Source of the DNA: Streptomyces barringtoniae
Lineage (GTDB): Bacteria; Actinomycetota; Actinomycetes; Streptomycetales; Streptomycetaceae
Reading direction: 5' to 3'
NCBI RefSeq assembly: GCF_020819595.1
Contig: NZ_JAJHNP010000017.1
Coordinates: 62,001-126,000, forward strand
Length of the DNA: 64,000 nucleotides
Shown here: positions 61,770-64,000 of the stretch, in pieces
How positions within the stretch are numbered: position 1 is the stretch's first letter
Layout: each line of letters begins with the position of its first letter
Program-made: the position numbers and the translations under genes
Notes under the pieces: generated by a model
Told to the model about the DNA's origin: nothing
What the model saw: only the letters and a program-made list of their open reading frames with translations
The model's database searches: none

Positions 61770-62375
61770 ATGCCTGCTGCCCGGGAGTCCCTGTTGGACG
61801 CCGCCTATACGGCCCTCGCGCGCCGGCCGTGGTCCGCGGTGCGGATGGTCGACGTGGCCGCGGCGGCCGGGGTGTCCCGGCAGACCCTGTACAACGAGTT
61901 CGGCAGCAAGGACGGGCTGGCCCGCGCGCTCGTGCGGCGGGAGGCCGACGGCTACCTCGCCGGAGTGGAGCGGGCCCTCGCCGGACCGGGCGAGGCGACG
62001 GAACGGCTCACCGCCGTCGCCGAATGGACCAGCTCCGCCGCGCGGGACAACGAGCTGGTACGGGCCATGCTCACCGGCTGCTGGGGCGAACGGCTGCCCG
62101 CCCCACCGCTCGCCGCCGTACCGTCCTCCTCCCCGGTGCCCGCGCAGCGCCGCGCCGACGGCCCGCTGCCCACGCCCCGCGACTTCGTACGCATCGTGCG
62201 GGACCGTGCGGTCATCGCGCTGACCGGCCCCGCGGCCGGCCCCACCGACACCGCCGAACTGGCCCGCCCCTGTGAACTGGCCGTACGCCTCGCCCTGTCC
62301 TGCGTCGCGGCACCGCCGGGGGAGAGCGGCACGGCCGAGCTGATCCGCGCGGTCTTCCCCCGCCAGCCGGTGTGA
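61770..62375 (+). CDS. TetR family transcriptional regulator
   Basis: This 201-aa protein has an N-terminal helix-turn-helix typical of TetR (LLDAAYTALARRPWSAVRMVDVAAAAGVSRQTLYNEFGSKDGL) and a ligand domain rich in Ala and Pro. ATG 61770 has GGGAGG at a better distance than ATG 61767. Its target may be itself or the divergent region; the nearby SMR exporter is another candidate, though it is on the opposite strand 1 kb away. Confidence 0.88.
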   Translation: MPAARESLLDAAYTALARRPWSAVRMVDVAAAAGVSRQTLYNEFGSKDGLARALVRREADGYLAGVERALAGPGEATERLTAVAEWTSSAARDNELVRAMLTGCWGERLPAPPLAAVPSSSPVPAQRRADGPLPTPRDFVRIVRDRAVIALTGPAAGPTDTAELARPCELAVRLALSCVAAPPGESGTAELIRAVFPRQPV

Positions 62376-62460
62376 TCCGCAGGTCTCAGTGACCGCAGAT
62401 TTCAGTGATCCGCAGGGCCTCAGTGTTCCCAGCCACCAGTGATCGAGGCTCTCACCGAGC

Positions 62461-63060
62461 TCAGTACGGGCCGCCCCGGAAGTACCGGGCCCGGTACGGC
62501 CGGGCTCCGTCGCCGTGCTCGTGGGCCGCGTCGGACCGGTCCCCGGGAGCCGAACGCTCCGACAGCGCGCGCAGCCGCTCCAGGCCGGCCAGCACCTCGG
62601 TGCGGCGGCCGGACTCCTTCATCCACCGGGGCAGCCGCGGGAACATCGCCCTCGTGGCACCGGTGCCGCCCTCGCGCAACACGGCACCGGCATAGGCGGC
62701 CAGCGCGTCGACGTGCGCCACGTTGTAGGCCCACAGGACCCGGCTCGCACAACGGGTCTGCAGCCACAGGGGCCGCCGGAAGAACGGGTCCTCGGTCCCG
62801 CCGAGCTGCGCCGCGACCAGCCCGCCGCCCTGCACGGCCGCCGTCCACTCGGCGTGCGCGCCACACGCTGCACACGTGAGTCGACGAGGCCTGAACAACA
62901 GCTCGGAGTAGTACTCGAGGGCGGGCAGACCAGGGCGCGGGGCGACGTCCGCCCGGCCGCCGCAGCGGGGGCAGACCACCAGGATGCGGTCGGCGAACCG
63001 GGCCAGCCACTCTCCCTGGTCGCGGTGCCGGACGGGGCCGGTGTCCTGCTCGGAGTCCAT
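62461..63060 (-). CDS. Zinc-ribbon protein, unknown function
   Basis: This 199-aa protein has CPRCGG near residue 30 and CAACG near 63, a split zinc ribbon, followed by a conserved-looking PLWLQTRCASRVLWAYNVAHVDALAAYAGAVLREG. It resembles a TFIIB-type ribbon protein seen in Streptomyces; no enzyme motif is visible. It begins 10 nt after the SMR gene on the same strand, so they form an operon. Confidence 0.75.
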   Translation of the reverse strand: MDSEQDTGPVRHRDQGEWLARFADRILVVCPRCGGRADVAPRPGLPALEYYSELLFRPRRLTCAACGAHAEWTAAVQGGGLVAAQLGGTEDPFFRRPLWLQTRCASRVLWAYNVAHVDALAAYAGAVLREGGTGATRAMFPRLPRWMKESGRRTEVLAGLERLRALSERSAPGDRSDAAHEHGDGARPYRARYFRGGPY

Positions 63061-63070
63061 GCCCGGGACC

Positions 63071-63394
63071 CTAGTGCGCCGACCCCGACAGCTGCAGTCC
63101 GATCACCCCGACGATCACCAGGCTGATCGAGACAATCTTCAGGGTGGACACCAGGTCGCCGAGGAAGACCATGCCGTAGATCGCGGTGCCGGCCGCGCCG
63201 ATGCCGGTCCACACCGCGTAGGCCGGGCCCACGTCGAGCTTCTTCAGGGACAGGGTGAGGAGACCGAAGCTGCCGAGGGCGAACGAGGCGAAGGCGATGG
63301 TCGGCCAGAGCCGGGTGAACCCGTGCGAGAGCTTCAGGCACACGGCGAAACCGGTCTCCAGCATCCCGGCCACGATGACCAGCAGCCACGCCAT
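63071..63394 (-). CDS. SMR family exporter, SugE/Gdx-like
   Basis: This 107-aa protein has four membrane segments, the essential Glu in GMLETGFAVCLKLSHGF, and KKLDVGPAYAVWTGIGAAGTAIYG, which fits the SugE/Gdx branch (guanidinium exporters) better than the drug-exporting EmrE branch. Dual-topology homodimer expected. ATG 63394 has GGGAGGA upstream. I looked for a guanidine riboswitch in the 85 nt upstream and saw none. Confidence 0.88.
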   Translation of the reverse strand: MAWLLVIVAGMLETGFAVCLKLSHGFTRLWPTIAFASFALGSFGLLTLSLKKLDVGPAYAVWTGIGAAGTAIYGMVFLGDLVSTLKIVSISLVIVGVIGLQLSGSAH

Positions 63395-63481
63395 GTGCGG
63401 TCCTCCCGTTGATCCGGATCTCCGGCTCGGTGCGATTATGCACTTACCGAACCCGGGCCCCGGCAAACAACGCAAGGCCGC

Positions 63482-64000
63482 TCAGTCGCCTTCCGTGCGC
63501 TCCCGCGTGGCCAGCAGACGGCGCAGCGAGTACAGGCGCGCCGGGTCCGCGTGGCCGTCCGCGACCCAGGCGTCCAGCGCGCAGTCCGGCTCGTCGTGGC
63601 TGCACGCGCGCGGACAGCCCTCCGTGCCGGGTTCGAGGTCCGGGAAGGCGTGGATCACCCGGGACGGGTCGATGTGCGCCAGGCCGAAGGAGCGGACCCC
63701 GGGGGTGTCGATGACCCAGCCCTCCGCGTCGGACAGGGGGAGCGCCAGGGCCGATGTGGTGGTGTGGCGGCCGCGGCCCGTCACCGCGTTGACGCGTCCC
63801 GTCACACGCCGCCGCTTCTCGGGGACCAGCGCGTTCACCAGCGTCGTCTTGCCGACGCCCGAGTGGCCCACGAACGCGGTGACCCTGCCGTCCAGGTACT
63901 CCCGCACCCGGTCCGCCGCGTCCCCGTTCTCCAGTTCCTCGCGGCTGGTGACGAGGTACGGGATGTCGAGGGCGCCGTACAGCTCCAGCAGCTTGTCCGG
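63482..64000 (-). CDS. rsgA: RsgA: circularly permuted ribosome-assembly GTPase (N-terminus outside window)
   Basis: The frame is open to the right edge, so the N-terminal OB domain is missing here. Visible are the G1 loop GHSGVGKTTLVNAL, GRGRHTTT (switch I), the DTPGVRSFG G3 motif, and the C-terminal zinc site (CPRACSHDEPDC). RsgA checks the 30S decoding centre during ribosome maturation. A Met at 63907 is internal and not the start. Confidence 0.92.
   Translation of the reverse strand, partial: PDKLLELYGALDIPYLVTSREELENGDAADRVREYLDGRVTAFVGHSGVGKTTLVNALVPEKRRRVTGRVNAVTGRGRHTTTSALALPLSDAEGWVIDTPGVRSFGLAHIDPSRVIHAFPDLEPGTEGCPRACSHDEPDCALDAWVADGHADPARLYSLRRLLATRERTEGD

Noticed and set aside
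63395..63480. Guanidine riboswitch before the Gdx-like SMR gene
   Set aside because: The 85-nt leader lacks the conserved ykkC or mini-ykkC sequence blocks; only a normal ribosome site is seen.

Overview
The window is high-GC actinobacterial DNA that reads as a core segment of a Streptomyces chromosome. The evidence is third-position GC bias that opens long false frames on both strands, GTG and TTG starts, many leaderless or near-leaderless promoters, a WhiB-like regulator, AdnAB, mycoredoxin, MoeZ, UPF0182 and AIM24/TerD proteins. From memory, the gene order resembles the S. coelicolor stretch that carries wblC and hisN; this was not checked by alignment.

Layout. 0-2.6 kb: a DUF3152 metzincin-like membrane protein cut by the left edge, and the 3' remnant of a fused oligopeptide-ABC ATPase (pseudogene). 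2.6-7.8 kb: an operon for an envelope or secreted polysaccharide with Pel-like parts (PelF-type GT4, membrane protein, sugar-nucleotide epimerase, spherulin-4 glycoside hydrolase). 7.8-9.0 kb: moeZ, with a SigR-type promoter. 9.2-17.6 kb: an accessory cassette that looks like a RiPP pathway of unusual composition: a 61-aa Cys-free candidate precursor, a post-precursor terminator, an unknown partner protein, a DUF692/MNIO oxidase, a subtilase-carbamoyltransferase fusion, YcaO, TfuA and an MFS exporter. It is the best candidate here for an undescribed system.

17.5-24.8 kb: GNAT acetyltransferase, two tandem secreted S33-type peptidase lipoproteins, a flippase-like membrane protein with a kinase-like region, and an alkyltransferase-like protein. 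25-37.6 kb: a DNA-repair and redox block with adnA, adnB, an M20 peptidase, nudC, mycoredoxin and uvrD2. 37.5-39 kb: wblC behind a long attenuator leader with an upstream ORF, and a co-transcribed small gene. 39-46.3 kb: Zn-finger protein, ABC1 kinase, degenerate E1-like protein with a possible leader-binding N-terminus, YgjP-like metalloprotease, TerD-AIM24 fusion and two more AIM24 genes. 46.3-55.5 kb: NUDIX, zincin-2 protease, SDR, moaE, a 57-aa membrane protein, a PDZ-Lon protease, PPA1309 and UPF0182. 55.5-58 kb: two identical initiator tRNA genes flanking a Sel1-repeat protein. 58-64 kb: Fur-type catR divergent from a catalase, CBS protein, hisN, TetR, Zn-ribbon protein, SMR exporter and the end of rsgA.

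Regulation visible in sequence: three full matches and one near match to the RecA-independent DNA-damage (PafBC) promoter pattern (adnB, M20 peptidase, 57-aa protein; near match at the alkyltransferase-like gene), two SigR-type promoters (moeZ, mycoredoxin), an AT-rich WblC-type promoter plus terminator before wblC, and a palindrome in the catalase promoter. Functions are read from motifs by eye; no database search was run.
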